In this document: positions 52,406 to 61,894 of the stretch, in pieces
Numbering within the stretch: the first letter of the stretch is position 1
Layout: each line of letters begins with the position of its first letter
Assembly: GCF_006345825.1 (NCBI RefSeq)
Contig: NZ_VCIX01000086.1
Location: forward strand, 93,161-157,160
DNA from: Paenibacillus paridis
Lineage (GTDB): Bacteria; Bacillota; Bacilli; Paenibacillales; Paenibacillaceae
Length of the DNA stretch: 64,000 nucleotides
Direction: 5' to 3'
Program-made: the position numbers and the translations under genes
Notes under the pieces: model-generated
Told to the model about the DNA's origin: nothing
Database searches by the model: none
Seen by the model: the letters and a program-made list of their open reading frames with translations, nothing else

Positions 52406-53091
52406 TGACGCCTCCACAATATCAGGATGAAGCGGTAATTGGCGTATCGGATTATTATTCGGCACGCGGCGAGCGTAAAGAGCTTAGCATGTATTCCATT
52501 ATGAAGCGCACGATCGATATTACGGGCTCGCTGTTTGGCTTGTTTCTCCTCAGCCCGCTGTTTGTTGTCATCGCCATCCTCATTAAGTGGGAGGACCCGA
52601 AAGGATCTGTTTTCTTCTATCAAACGAGGATTGGCAAGGACGAGAAGCCGTTTCGGATGTACAAGTTTCGCTCCATGCTTACGGGAGCGGAAGACAAGCT
52701 GAAGGAACTGCTTGATAAGAATGAGATCAGCGGCGCGATGTTCAAGATGAAGGATGATCCGCGCATTACAAAGATCGGCAAGCTGATTCGCAAGACGAGC
52801 ATCGATGAGCTGCCGCAGCTGCTGAACGTGCTGAGAGGCGAAATGTCGCTGGTCGGCCCAAGGCCACCGCTTCAGCGGGAAGTAGCCGAGTATACGGAGT
52901 ACGACAAGCAGCGCTTGTCCGTTACGCCGGGCTGCACGGGCTTGTGGCAGGTGAGCGGCCGAAACAATCTTTGTTTCAAGCAAATGGTTGAGCTGGACAT
53001 CACCTATATCGAGAAGAGATGCATCTGGTTCGATATCAAAATTATGTTCCGGACGGTTAAAGCGCTCGCCGGCTCGCAAGACGCTTTTTAA
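52405..53091 (+). CDS. Undecaprenyl-phosphate sugar phosphotransferase (EPS priming enzyme)
   Basis: A 228-residue member of the bacterial sugar transferase family (PF02397). One hydrophobic stretch near residues 38-60 (GSLFGLFLLSPLFVVIAIL) and the catalytic core with DPRITKIGKLIRKTSIDELPQ, NVLRGEMSLVGPRPPL and PGCTGLWQVSGRN. It moves a hexose-1-phosphate from a UDP sugar to undecaprenyl phosphate and so starts each repeat unit. The long N-terminal multi-helix part seen in WbaP is absent, as is usual for the short Gram-positive form. Confidence 0.94.
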   Translation: MTPPQYQDEAVIGVSDYYSARGERKELSMYSIMKRTIDITGSLFGLFLLSPLFVVIAILIKWEDPKGSVFFYQTRIGKDEKPFRMYKFRSMLTGAEDKLKELLDKNEISGAMFKMKDDPRITKIGKLIRKTSIDELPQLLNVLRGEMSLVGPRPPLQREVAEYTEYDKQRLSVTPGCTGLWQVSGRNNLCFKQMVELDITYIEKRCIWFDIKIMFRTVKALAGSQDAF

Positions 53092-53155
53092 ATGCGGAAA
53101 GTTCATGCTTACGAAGATAGTTTTGCTCCGCAAAACTTTAGGAGTTGATAAAAAA

Positions 53156-54271
53156 ATGGCAAGAGTCCTGCATATTTCGGAATTTACCAAGGGCGGCATC
53201 GAAACCCATCTGAACGAAGTGCTGAGCTATCAATCGGGCAGACATGATATTTATCTTATGGCTTCCGAGCAGAACTCTCGTCCGGATACGCTGCAAATTA
53301 GCGGGGAACGCCTTCAGCTTTATCCTTACAAGAGGAAGCCGGCCTATTTCATCAAGGCAATCAAAGCGATACAGCGCAAGGTGAACGAGCTTCAACCGGA
53401 TATCGTCCATGTCCACGGCACGTTCGCAGGAGTTTTCCTGCGGACGTTGTTTTTTTTCAAGAGCCGCCGGCCCGTCGTTATTTATAATGCGCATGGCTGG
53501 GCGTTCTTGATGGATACGAAGCCGTGGAAACAGCGCGCCTTTGCTTTCGTGGAGAAGGTGCTGGCGGTGCGTACCGATTACATCATCAACATCTCGCAGC
53601 ATGAATACGACAGGGCGATGCATTACGGGCTTCCGGCCAAAAAGTCAGGCGTCGTCTATAATGGCGTATCCGATACGCTGCCATCCAGCGGCGCTCCCTT
53701 TGCTACTGAGTCAGACAAAATCAATTTGTTGTACGTCGGGCGCTTTGACCGCCAGAAGGGGTTTGATCTGCTGCTTGAGGTGTTCAATGAGCATAAGTTT
53801 GAAAATGTTCAATTATATCTTGTCGGCGATACGGTCCTCGAGGAGGTTAGCTACGTTTTTCCGGAAAATACGGTAAAGATTGGCTGGGTCGACAACTCCG
53901 AGATCGATCGTTACATGAGAGCTTGCGATGCAGTCATTATCCCGTCGCGCTGGGAAGGCTTCGGCATTGTCGCCATTGAGGCGCTGCGCAATATGAAGCC
54001 GGTCATCGCGAGCAACCGCGGCGCACTGCCGGAAATTATCCGGCATGGCTTGAACGGTTATATTTTCGATTTTGAGAAGAAGCAGGAGCTGGCCGATATT
54101 ATCAAGCAGCTGGACAAGCCAACGCTTGCGGCGATGGGGCAGGCCGGACTTGCTATTTTTCAGGAGAAGTTCCACTCGAGCCAAATGAACAGCCAAATCG
54201 AGCGGCTATATGAGGAAGCCCTCCAGAAGAGGAGCGATTCTTATTCGGCAGCAATCAAAAAATATGTCTAG
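53156..54271 (+). CDS. Glycosyltransferase family 4
   Basis: A 371-residue GT-B glycosyltransferase. ATG at 53156 follows TAGGAG by ten bases. The N-terminal domain has the glycine loop FTKGGIETHLNE; the C-terminal nucleotide-sugar site contains LLYVGRFDRQKGFDLLLEVF and the E-x7-E pair EGFGIVAIE. Cytoplasmic face of the membrane. First elongation enzyme in gene order after the priming transferase. Confidence 0.92.
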   Translation: MARVLHISEFTKGGIETHLNEVLSYQSGRHDIYLMASEQNSRPDTLQISGERLQLYPYKRKPAYFIKAIKAIQRKVNELQPDIVHVHGTFAGVFLRTLFFFKSRRPVVIYNAHGWAFLMDTKPWKQRAFAFVEKVLAVRTDYIINISQHEYDRAMHYGLPAKKSGVVYNGVSDTLPSSGAPFATESDKINLLYVGRFDRQKGFDLLLEVFNEHKFENVQLYLVGDTVLEEVSYVFPENTVKIGWVDNSEIDRYMRACDAVIIPSRWEGFGIVAIEALRNMKPVIASNRGALPEIIRHGLNGYIFDFEKKQELADIIKQLDKPTLAAMGQAGLAIFQEKFHSSQMNSQIERLYEEALQKRSDSYSAAIKKYV

Positions 54272-55685
54272 CCTAGCAGGGCTGGAAGCCATGAACCTAA
54301 ACCAGCCGATCCGTCCGGTCACATGGGCAGCTGCGGGGAAAAAAGCGAAGACCGCGGACAAGGAGCAAATTTTTTTAGCCTTGTATCTTAGTTTGCTTCT
54401 GATCTTGACCATGTATCAGGATTTTCCGCTGGTCAACATGATCGGAGAGATCGGGCGCACGCCAATTATCCTGATGCTGCCTGTATTCGTTTTTTGCGAA
54501 ATTGCGCTGCTGGCCAAGCATAAACGGGTCATGCATGGCTCGATGCTTCAAAAGTATATTTTCGGCTTTATTCTCTATTTAAGCTTGGTCACAATTTTTT
54601 ATTTGCTCGTTCAATTTCTGCAAGGAAGCTACAGCTTCGGCTCGGAGAGCCTGCTTGGCAAAGGCATCAAGGTATTGATTTATTTTGTGCTTATTCTGCT
54701 TTACATCCGGCATATGCAGCTGGTGTTCGCCAATATCAAAAGCTTTAAAGTGTTGTACGGCTGCTTTTTGGCCGTAATCACGCTGCTGCTCGCTATTATG
54801 ATTCTTGAGCTGGCGAGCATGCCCAATGCCTTTACGTATTTGCATTCGGGGAGCCACCCCTACTGGCGCGTAAGGATGCTGACCTCGGAGAGCAGTACGA
54901 CGGGCTCGATCGTCGTTGTTTATTCTGCGATCCTCGTGTATTTAACCAAATATTTGAACGGTTTTGCCAGGACGCTGACGATCGTATATGCATCAGGGTT
55001 CTTTTTGTTTTATTTGTTCATTACCGGCTCCAAAGGCTTTATGATCATCTGCTTGCTTACGCTGGTCGTAACGATGATCAAATTTCTTGATTTCCGCAAG
55101 AAGAAAAACTTTATATTGCTTATTTCCGTCGTTCTGGCCATGTACATGTTCATCACCAATTTTTCTGCAGGGCTGGTCAGCTCGTTCAGCAATGACATCG
55201 AAAACTACACATCTTCCTACACGCGAATGGGTACGATCATTATTTCGCTGATTACCGTCTTCCATAATCCGCTAGGGGTTGGCACGGGAGCCTATCTCAT
55301 GTATTTCGATAAATATGTGAATGACTCGATCAGCATGATGTCGCATTTCTATTACAACGTATTTGGCATTAGCCAAATTAATGCGGGGGAGCTGTTGCAA
55401 TATTCGGGCTCGGATAAAAACCTAGGCGTCAAATCGGGCTTTTTCCAGTGGGTGATGTTCGGCGGGCTGGTTGCCGTCGCGTTCTTCTACCTGATGGCTA
55501 AGAATCTGATCATTAAGGTGAAATCCAGCTCCATTTTATTCTTGGCATTAATCTTTATCTTGTTTTCTATGCTTCTTGTTTCATTGGAGATTAAATACGA
55601 AGTTTGGCTGTTGTTTGCCTTCATTAGTCTCTTTCTTGGCAAGAACGAAATGAACCAATCCAATAGGCCGGGGGTAACCAAATGA
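54264..55685 (+). CDS. EPS polymerase (Wzy/O-antigen ligase-like membrane protein)
   Basis: A 473-residue integral membrane protein with about eleven helices and a large extracellular loop between residues about 320 and 400 (GTGAYLMYFDKYVNDSISMM onward), the form of Wzy polymerases and O-antigen ligases. ATG at 54264 overlaps the previous stop by eight bases; ATG at 54291 with a GGAAG nearby is the alternative. Only polymerase candidate in the operon. It should join lipid-linked repeat units on the outer face of the membrane. Confidence 0.85.
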   Translation: MSSLAGLEAMNLNQPIRPVTWAAAGKKAKTADKEQIFLALYLSLLLILTMYQDFPLVNMIGEIGRTPIILMLPVFVFCEIALLAKHKRVMHGSMLQKYIFGFILYLSLVTIFYLLVQFLQGSYSFGSESLLGKGIKVLIYFVLILLYIRHMQLVFANIKSFKVLYGCFLAVITLLLAIMILELASMPNAFTYLHSGSHPYWRVRMLTSESSTTGSIVVVYSAILVYLTKYLNGFARTLTIVYASGFFLFYLFITGSKGFMIICLLTLVVTMIKFLDFRKKKNFILLISVVLAMYMFITNFSAGLVSSFSNDIENYTSSYTRMGTIIISLITVFHNPLGVGTGAYLMYFDKYVNDSISMMSHFYYNVFGISQINAGELLQYSGSDKNLGVKSGFFQWVMFGGLVAVAFFYLMAKNLIIKVKSSSILFLALIFILFSMLLVSLEIKYEVWLLFAFISLFLGKNEMNQSNRPGVTK

Positions 55686-56851
55686 GAATGCTAGTCGTAT
55701 GCAGTGATTTTCCGTATCCCGCCGACCATGGCGGAAGAGTCGACACCTGGGGCCGCATCAAGGTGCTGGCTGAGCTCGGCTGGAAGCTGCATTTGCTTGT
55801 TTGCGGGAAGCAGCAGCCTTCTAAGGAAGAAATGGACGCCGTGTATGAATACGTAGAGGTGATCACGCTCTGCGACAGGCGGAGCAAGCTGGCGGATCTG
55901 ATTCACGCCGCACCGATGCAGGTTCGCTCGCGCAGCAGCCTGCAAAATGTCGAGCTGGCAGGCGATTATGATTACGTGCTGCTTGAAGGCGATTATGTGT
56001 ATCCGGTCTTGCAAAATCCGAAGATCAAGCATGACACGGTCATCCTGCGGGTGCACAACGATGAAGCGGTCTATTTCAAGGCGCTGGCGCGCAGCACCAA
56101 GAACGTCGCCCACAAAATGTACTATCACATGGAGAGCAGCAAATTTGCGGCGCTGCAGAAAAAGATGCTGGAGAAGGTCGACAAGTATCTGTTCATCTCC
56201 AGCAAGGAGTTCGAAACCTTCCGGAAGCAGAATCCTTCAGCCAAAAGCTTGTTTCTGCCTCCGCCGGTGACGAAAGGAACCTTCGAGGCGAGCGATTTTC
56301 AGAGCAAGCATGTCGTGTTTATCGGCTCGCTGTTTATGCCGAATAACCGAGAGGCAATTCAGTGGTATCTCGCGCATATTCATCCGCTGATGCTGAAGGA
56401 GCCGGGCTACAAGTTCATCGTGGCCGGCAATAGCAGGAAGCAGAGCCTTAGCTGGATGGATGCTTATGATTTGACCAATGTGATCGTGCATGATACGCCG
56501 AAAACACTTGATGACATCTACAAGAGCGGTTATTTGTTCGTGAACCCGATGCAGAACGGCGCGGGCGTCAAGCTAAAGACGATTGAAGCGATCCAGAACG
56601 GCTTGCCTGTCATCTCGACCTCGATAGGTTACGAGGGGACGGGGCTAGTGGACAATCAGCATATTATGGTCGCTGACCGGCCGGAGCAATTTTACGGGAA
56701 AATCAAGCAGCTGTTCGATAACCCGCAGGCAGCAAGAGCGCTGCTCGAAGCGTCGCAAAACTTCCTGCGCACCCATTACAACCATAAAGAGGTGCTGCGT
56801 GAATATATGCAGTCCTTGAATGCCAGTTACCCAGTAAAGCAGGTGCTCTAG
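55682..56851 (+). CDS. Glycosyltransferase family 4
   Basis: A 389-residue GT-B enzyme. N-terminus MRMLVVCSDFPYPADHGG, donor-site HVVFIGSLFMPNNREAIQW and a C-terminal NPMQNGAGVKLKTIEAIQNG, which places it with the group that often includes PEP-CTERM/exosortase-associated and hexuronyl transferases. Starts within the polymerase stop (ATGA). Adds one sugar to the repeat unit; donor not predictable. Confidence 0.9.
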   Translation: MRMLVVCSDFPYPADHGGRVDTWGRIKVLAELGWKLHLLVCGKQQPSKEEMDAVYEYVEVITLCDRRSKLADLIHAAPMQVRSRSSLQNVELAGDYDYVLLEGDYVYPVLQNPKIKHDTVILRVHNDEAVYFKALARSTKNVAHKMYYHMESSKFAALQKKMLEKVDKYLFISSKEFETFRKQNPSAKSLFLPPPVTKGTFEASDFQSKHVVFIGSLFMPNNREAIQWYLAHIHPLMLKEPGYKFIVAGNSRKQSLSWMDAYDLTNVIVHDTPKTLDDIYKSGYLFVNPMQNGAGVKLKTIEAIQNGLPVISTSIGYEGTGLVDNQHIMVADRPEQFYGKIKQLFDNPQAARALLEASQNFLRTHYNHKEVLREYMQSLNASYPVKQVL

Positions 56852-58003
56852 ATGACCAATCGGAAAATTAACGTTTTGTTTGTTACCCATGCGGACAAGA
56901 AAGGCGGCGCGGAGCAAAGTCTCATCCATCTGATCAATTATTTGGACAAGACGAAATATCGGGTCTTCTTGCTTAGTCCCGGCGATGCCGCCTATTTGGA
57001 TGAGATCCGTGCGGACTACACCCATTTCCCGCTGCAGCTTCAGAGCATTAAGAAGAAGTTTGGGCTTGGCTATATACAGACGGTAATGAAGATCAAATCG
57101 TTTGTCAGCAAAAATAAAATCGATATCGTCCATGCCAATGGCTGGCGGGCGCCATGGTATACCGCACCGCTGAAGCTGCTCGCGAGGAGCAAGCTGATTT
57201 GGCATCATCGCGATTTTACGCATCTGCGCATGTTCAACCAGGTGCTGCCGCGGTTTTTTGACCAAGTGATCTGTATCTCGCATTTTGTGGCGAATTCGAT
57301 TCAGGGCAGCAACAAAACGATTATTTATAACGGAGTTGATCCGGAGCTGGCGCTGACAGCGAAGAGTCGCTCCTTTATGGAGGACGGGACGCTGGTCATC
57401 GGCACATTCGGCCGGATTGTGGAATGGAAGAGATATGACCTTATGATCGAGGCCGTGAAGAAGCTGGCCGACAGCAACCGGATGAACTGGAAGCTGCTTA
57501 TTGTGGGAGACGCCTCGGTAGACGGCTCGGATGAGTACTATAACACGATGATCGAGAACGTGCTCTCTTACGGGCTGGAGCATCATGTGGTGTTCTACGG
57601 CTACAGCAAGAAGCCGCTTGACGTCATGAAGGAATGCGATTTGACGATCAACTTCTCGCTCAATGAACCCTTCGGGCGGGTGATCATCGAATCGATGCTC
57701 GTCCAAACGCCCGTAATTGTCGCAGATTCCGGCGGGGCACCCGAAATTATTCATGAGACGAGAGGCGGCTTTATCGTCAAGGACGGCGATGTCGAGGAGC
57801 TTTACCAGACGATTCAGCGCGTATATGACAATCAAGTGAATTATGAAGAAATGTCGAGCCGCGGGTATGAGAGCGTCATGAAGGATTTTAACATGAGCAC
57901 GATTGCCAGGAAGGTGGAGAACACCTACCGGATGCTGCTCACACCAAGCTTGAAAGCGGAAGCGGCGGGAGGCAAAGATGAGTACCTCATACAGTCAGAT
58001 TAG
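56852..58003 (+). CDS. Glycosyltransferase family 4
   Basis: A 383-residue GT-B enzyme. N-terminal THADKKGGAEQSLIHLINYL contains the acceptor loop; the donor domain shows IGTFGRIVEWKRYDLMIEAV and the E-x7-E pair EPFGRVIIE. It begins directly after the upstream stop (TAG ATG) and overlaps the acetyltransferase gene by 26 bases. Confidence 0.92.
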   Translation: MTNRKINVLFVTHADKKGGAEQSLIHLINYLDKTKYRVFLLSPGDAAYLDEIRADYTHFPLQLQSIKKKFGLGYIQTVMKIKSFVSKNKIDIVHANGWRAPWYTAPLKLLARSKLIWHHRDFTHLRMFNQVLPRFFDQVICISHFVANSIQGSNKTIIYNGVDPELALTAKSRSFMEDGTLVIGTFGRIVEWKRYDLMIEAVKKLADSNRMNWKLLIVGDASVDGSDEYYNTMIENVLSYGLEHHVVFYGYSKKPLDVMKECDLTINFSLNEPFGRVIIESMLVQTPVIVADSGGAPEIIHETRGGFIVKDGDVEELYQTIQRVYDNQVNYEEMSSRGYESVMKDFNMSTIARKVENTYRMLLTPSLKAEAAGGKDEYLIQSD

Positions 58004-58550
58004 CTTCGGCAAGGTGCTTGCCGTCTTGAAGGGGGCCGCTGTGCTGCCGATCAAGACGAGCGCGGTCGGGCGGCTTGGGCGCATATCAGGCAAGCTTTCG
58101 GTACGCAACAAGGGCCGGTTCTATGTGGGCAGAAACGTTTCGTTTCATGCGAAGCCGCTGCCCTCATCCATTTCGGTCGAGAAGCAGGCGGAGCTGTGGG
58201 TAGGCGATAATGTATTTTTTAATTATGGCCTCGACATCGGCTGCACGACTTCGATCCGAATCGGAAGCAATACGATCATCGGGCCAATGGTCAATATTAT
58301 CGACACGAATTTTCATCCGGTCGATATGGATGACCGCTCGCAGGGCAAACGCATCGTGATCTCCGATAATGTCTGGATCGGGCGCGGAGCCGTCATTTTG
58401 CCGGGCGTAACGATTGGCGCCAATTCGGTCATTGCGGCAGGCAGCGTCGTGACGCGGGATATTCCGGCCAACGTGCTGGCGGGCGGAACGCCTGCCAAGG
58501 TGATTCGCGAGCTGCGAGTCGCGGAGGAATGGATTCGCAGATACAACTAA
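57978..58550 (+). CDS. Hexapeptide-repeat O-acetyltransferase
   Basis: A 190-residue left-handed beta-helix acyltransferase. Hexapeptide repeats run from about residue 60; the motif IIDTNFHPVD carries the catalytic His, and VWIGRGAVILPGVTIGANSV ... VLAGGTPAKVI is the usual acetyl-CoA site and exit. GGAGG lies inside the previous gene. It probably O-acetylates a sugar of the repeat unit. Confidence 0.93.
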   Translation: MSTSYSQISFGKVLAVLKGAAVLPIKTSAVGRLGRISGKLSVRNKGRFYVGRNVSFHAKPLPSSISVEKQAELWVGDNVFFNYGLDIGCTTSIRIGSNTIIGPMVNIIDTNFHPVDMDDRSQGKRIVISDNVWIGRGAVILPGVTIGANSVIAAGSVVTRDIPANVLAGGTPAKVIRELRVAEEWIRRYN

Positions 58551-58596
58551 TGGGTCAAGCAGCAATGATTCTGGCAAGGCTAGGGAGCGTAGGGCG

Positions 58597-59628
58597 ATGA
58601 AAGTATGGATGTGGCCAAAATCAAGCGAATTGAACTTTTACAATGATTTGCTCACGAATTCGCTGAGCGGCGCAGGAATAGAAGTAAAGGATTTAAAGCA
58701 TGGCAAGCTGCTGCTGCAGGTCGGCGGGGCGAGAGCGGGAGACATCGTCCATATTCACTGGATGCATCACGCTTATCAGAACAGCAATCTGCTGGTGTTT
58801 ATTGTGAAGTCGATCCTGTTTATTATGACGATGCTGTATTTGAAAGTACGACGCGTGCAGCTAGTATGGACGATTCATAATCTTTACCCGCATCAGGTGA
58901 AATATAAACGGCTGGAGCGCTTCATGCGGACCGTTATTTGCAAATTTTGCAGCAAGCTGCTCGTGGCTTCGGAATCGATCAAGCGCAAGGTTATCGCTGA
59001 GTTTGACGTTCCGGCTAGCAAGCTGTTTGTCGTCAAGCACGGTCATTACCTTGGGGTATATAAATCCAAAGGGGTCGATTGCAGAAAGGCCTATGGGATA
59101 GACGCGGATGCGGATATTTATTTGTTCCTCGGAGCGATTAAAGCTTACAAGGGCGTTGAGGATTTGATCGAGGCTTTTAATGCCATGAAGACAAGGCAGT
59201 CCTATTTGATCATTGCGGGCAAGGCGGATAAGCAGATGGAGGCTTATTTAAAGCGAGTCGAGGATAAGGAAAATATTATTTTGGATCTTCGCTTTATACC
59301 GAATGAGGATGTGGCCGATCTCATCAACGCAGTTGATGTAATGGTTATGCCGTATAAGGAAATTACAACCTCGGGCTCGGCGATACTTGGCCTCTCGTTT
59401 AGGAAGCTGATCGTCATGCCGGACAATGAATTTATCGACGAATATTTCAAGGAGGACATGGTCGTACGGTACAACCCGAACGATTATAACGGCCTTGAGA
59501 ACGCGATGAAATCGGCGTTGAACGTGAAGCGGGAGCAAAGGACGCCTCCGTATGAAGAGGTGCTGAAGGAACTCGAATGGAGCGCGATTGCGCAGAAGAT
59601 CAAAAACGTTTACCAAGGATGGGGATGA
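58597..59628 (+). CDS. Glycosyltransferase (GT-B, beta-1,4-mannosyltransferase-like)
   Basis: A 343-residue GT-B enzyme. VHIHWMHHAYQ and LVWTIHNLYPHQ in the N-terminal half and YLFLGAIKAYKGVEDLIEAF, MPYKEITTSGSAILGLS in the C-terminal half resemble GumH/GumK-like and other inner-membrane-associated glycosyltransferases. One hydrophobic segment (residues about 65-85) may anchor it to the membrane. Separated by 46 bases from the acetyltransferase gene. Confidence 0.88.
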   Translation: MKVWMWPKSSELNFYNDLLTNSLSGAGIEVKDLKHGKLLLQVGGARAGDIVHIHWMHHAYQNSNLLVFIVKSILFIMTMLYLKVRRVQLVWTIHNLYPHQVKYKRLERFMRTVICKFCSKLLVASESIKRKVIAEFDVPASKLFVVKHGHYLGVYKSKGVDCRKAYGIDADADIYLFLGAIKAYKGVEDLIEAFNAMKTRQSYLIIAGKADKQMEAYLKRVEDKENIILDLRFIPNEDVADLINAVDVMVMPYKEITTSGSAILGLSFRKLIVMPDNEFIDEYFKEDMVVRYNPNDYNGLENAMKSALNVKREQRTPPYEEVLKELEWSAIAQKIKNVYQGWG

Positions 59629-59631
59629 AGG

Positions 59632-60531
59632 ATGAAAGTATCGGTAGCCATCTGCACCCATAACCGGGCCAAGGATACGGGAGAAGCAATAGAGAGCGTA
59701 CTCGCGCAAGACTTTGCGCAGGATCAAATCGAAATCGTCGTCATCGACAACCGGTCGACGGATAATACCGCCGACGTCGTTGGCGCCCAAGTGACGATTC
59801 ACGGCTCAAGGGTGCGTTATATTTTGGAGAACAAGCTTGGCTTATCCGTAGCGAGAAACCGGGCGATCCGGGAGGCAAAGGGCGAATTCATCCTGTTTCT
59901 GGACGATGATGCGCTCGCTTCCCGTCAATGGGTGAAGCAAATCGTGGAAGTCTTCGAGAGCGATCCAGCCATCGGCTGCGTAGGTGGAAGAATCGATCCG
60001 ATCTGGGAAGCCGCCGAGCCGGATTGGATTCCCGAGGAGCACCGCTCGGTGTTTACCATTCTTGATTATTCGGATGCGGTGAAGGAAATGCCGGCGCCTG
60101 CGATTCCTTACGGGGCGAACGTGGCCTTCCGGGCAAGCGTCTTCAATCGCTACAAGCCTTTCCGCGAAGATCTCGGCCGGGTGGGAACAAACCTGCTGTC
60201 GAGCGAGGAGAGCGAGCTGATCGCAAGGATCAGGGAGAGCTACAAGGTGTACTATACTCCGTTTGCTCCGGTTCAGCATAAGATTGCCAAGGAACGGACG
60301 ACCAAGAAATGGTTTTTGAAACGGATCTTTTGGCAGGGCGTCAGCGACGCGGTCAAGCGGCAGGATCGAAGCCTATTTGCTATCGTGAAGCATGTGATTC
60401 GGATGGTACAGGCGATTGGAACGTCGCTGCTGACGATTTTTAATTTCAAGCGATTTATTCGCCAGGTTGTGAAAATATGTTACCGCAACGGATCGCTGGT
60501 CGGCATCCTGCGTTATAACAGTAGGGGTTGA
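59632..60531 (+). CDS. Glycosyltransferase family 2
   Basis: A 299-residue GT-A enzyme: VSVAICTHNRAKDTGEAIES at the start, IDNRSTDNT, the metal-binding DDD in LFLDDDALAS, and GGRIDPIWE farther on. The C-terminal 80 residues are basic. It starts three bases after the previous gene. Adds one sugar to the repeat unit. Confidence 0.93.
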   Translation: MKVSVAICTHNRAKDTGEAIESVLAQDFAQDQIEIVVIDNRSTDNTADVVGAQVTIHGSRVRYILENKLGLSVARNRAIREAKGEFILFLDDDALASRQWVKQIVEVFESDPAIGCVGGRIDPIWEAAEPDWIPEEHRSVFTILDYSDAVKEMPAPAIPYGANVAFRASVFNRYKPFREDLGRVGTNLLSSEESELIARIRESYKVYYTPFAPVQHKIAKERTTKKWFLKRIFWQGVSDAVKRQDRSLFAIVKHVIRMVQAIGTSLLTIFNFKRFIRQVVKICYRNGSLVGILRYNSRG

Positions 60532-60540
60532 CGGACAGCT

Positions 60541-61893
60541 ATGGCACAGCTCGCTATTCATAAAGCGTGGAGGGGCAACGGCCTCGTTCAAACGATTATG
60601 CGCACGAGCGCAACGAATCTTCTTGTCATGGTCATCAGCACGCTGACCTCGATCGTCACGGCTCGCATGTTCGGCGTCGTCGGAAAAGGCGAGTTTTCGG
60701 CAATTTTATTTTGGCCGACGCTGCTTGCGGGGCTTGTCGGGTTTGGCCTGCCGACCTCGCTTATCTACAACATGAAGCAGAACAAGGGCAGCGGCAGCGA
60801 TTTTGTGAGAGCGGGCTTTCTTTTTCAAATTCCGGTCAGCATCATCGTCGGCGTCGTTTCTTGGACGTGGCTGCCCGTCTGGCTGGGAAATTATCCGCCG
60901 GATATCGTTCAAATCGCCAGATGGTACACGGTGCTGATGCTGCCGATTTTGCTTGCCATTAATTTAATTTCGGCCCTTGCGCAGAGCACGGGCCGATTTG
61001 GCGTCTACAACGGCGTGCGCTTATGCGTTCCCTTATGCAACCTGCTCGGGCTGATGGGACTCTGGGCGGTAGGCGATTTAAGCCTGCATAATGCCTCTCT
61101 CGTTTTCCTTGTCACCAGCGTGCTCGTCATTGGCTGGTCCTTATACAGCATAAGGGATGCGCTTCGCATGAACTGGCTGAAGGGACTCGGCAACAGGGTC
61201 GCGGCCAAAGCGCTGTTCGGCTACGGCAGCAAAGTGTTTGGGGTGGAGCTGCTAGGCACGCTGTATTCGCAGTTCGATAAAATCATTATTTTATCCATGC
61301 TTACCGCAAGGGAGCTGGGGTTATATACGGTCGTTTACGCGTTATCCCGCGTCTTCAACGTCGTGCAAATGGCGATAACGAATGTCGTTTTTCCGAAGGT
61401 TACCGGGATGGAGAAGTCAGCGATTATTGCTACGGTAGGCCGGGCCTTCCGGTTATCGATGCTGCTTATGACGATCGTCGTTATTCCGAGCATGTTCATC
61501 GGGCGGTTCCTGATGGGCATTCTGTTCGGGGCGCCATTCCTTGAAGCAAGCGGTGCGTTCTACTTGCTGTCGATTGAATGCATTCTCGGCGGCGGCTCTT
61601 GGATTCTCGCTTCATCGTTTAATGCGATGGGCAGGCCGGGACTGGTGCTGATGCGCCAGCTCATTGCTTTGGCCGCCACGATCGGCCTGTTTTTCATCTT
61701 CACGCCGCTGTATGGACTGAACGGGATCGCGCTTGCGTTATTGATAGGCGCAGTTATCCGTTTGGTCGTAACGATGGCGTCGATGCGGATTATTTTCCAC
61801 GTGAGCCTGAAGGGCATGCTGTTTGATAAAAATGATTTCCGGTTTCTGATTAAACGCTTGAAAGCCAAAAAACAACGTAAAGGAGCGCGCTGA
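60541..61893 (+). CDS. EPS flippase (Wzx-like polysaccharide transporter)
   Basis: A 450-residue membrane protein with about twelve to fourteen helices. N-terminal LVMVISTLTSIVTARMFGVVGKGEF is the usual MOP/Wzx start, and IILSMLTARELGLYTVVYALSR is a repeat-half signature. It should flip the lipid-linked repeat unit across the membrane. Nine bases after the GT2 gene. Confidence 0.92.
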   Translation: MAQLAIHKAWRGNGLVQTIMRTSATNLLVMVISTLTSIVTARMFGVVGKGEFSAILFWPTLLAGLVGFGLPTSLIYNMKQNKGSGSDFVRAGFLFQIPVSIIVGVVSWTWLPVWLGNYPPDIVQIARWYTVLMLPILLAINLISALAQSTGRFGVYNGVRLCVPLCNLLGLMGLWAVGDLSLHNASLVFLVTSVLVIGWSLYSIRDALRMNWLKGLGNRVAAKALFGYGSKVFGVELLGTLYSQFDKIIILSMLTARELGLYTVVYALSRVFNVVQMAITNVVFPKVTGMEKSAIIATVGRAFRLSMLLMTIVVIPSMFIGRFLMGILFGAPFLEASGAFYLLSIECILGGGSWILASSFNAMGRPGLVLMRQLIALAATIGLFFIFTPLYGLNGIALALLIGAVIRLVVTMASMRIIFHVSLKGMLFDKNDFRFLIKRLKAKKQRKGAR

Positions 61894-61894
61894 T

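Noticed and set aside
52252..53199. 315-codon minus-strand open frame opposite the priming sugar transferase
   Set aside because: Shadow of galU and the sugar transferase; no start signal or known motif.
56645..57835. 396-codon minus-strand open frame across two glycosyltransferase genes
   Set aside because: Spans two well-supported plus-strand genes and reads as an antisense shadow; composition is rich in His/Arg/Leu without any domain.
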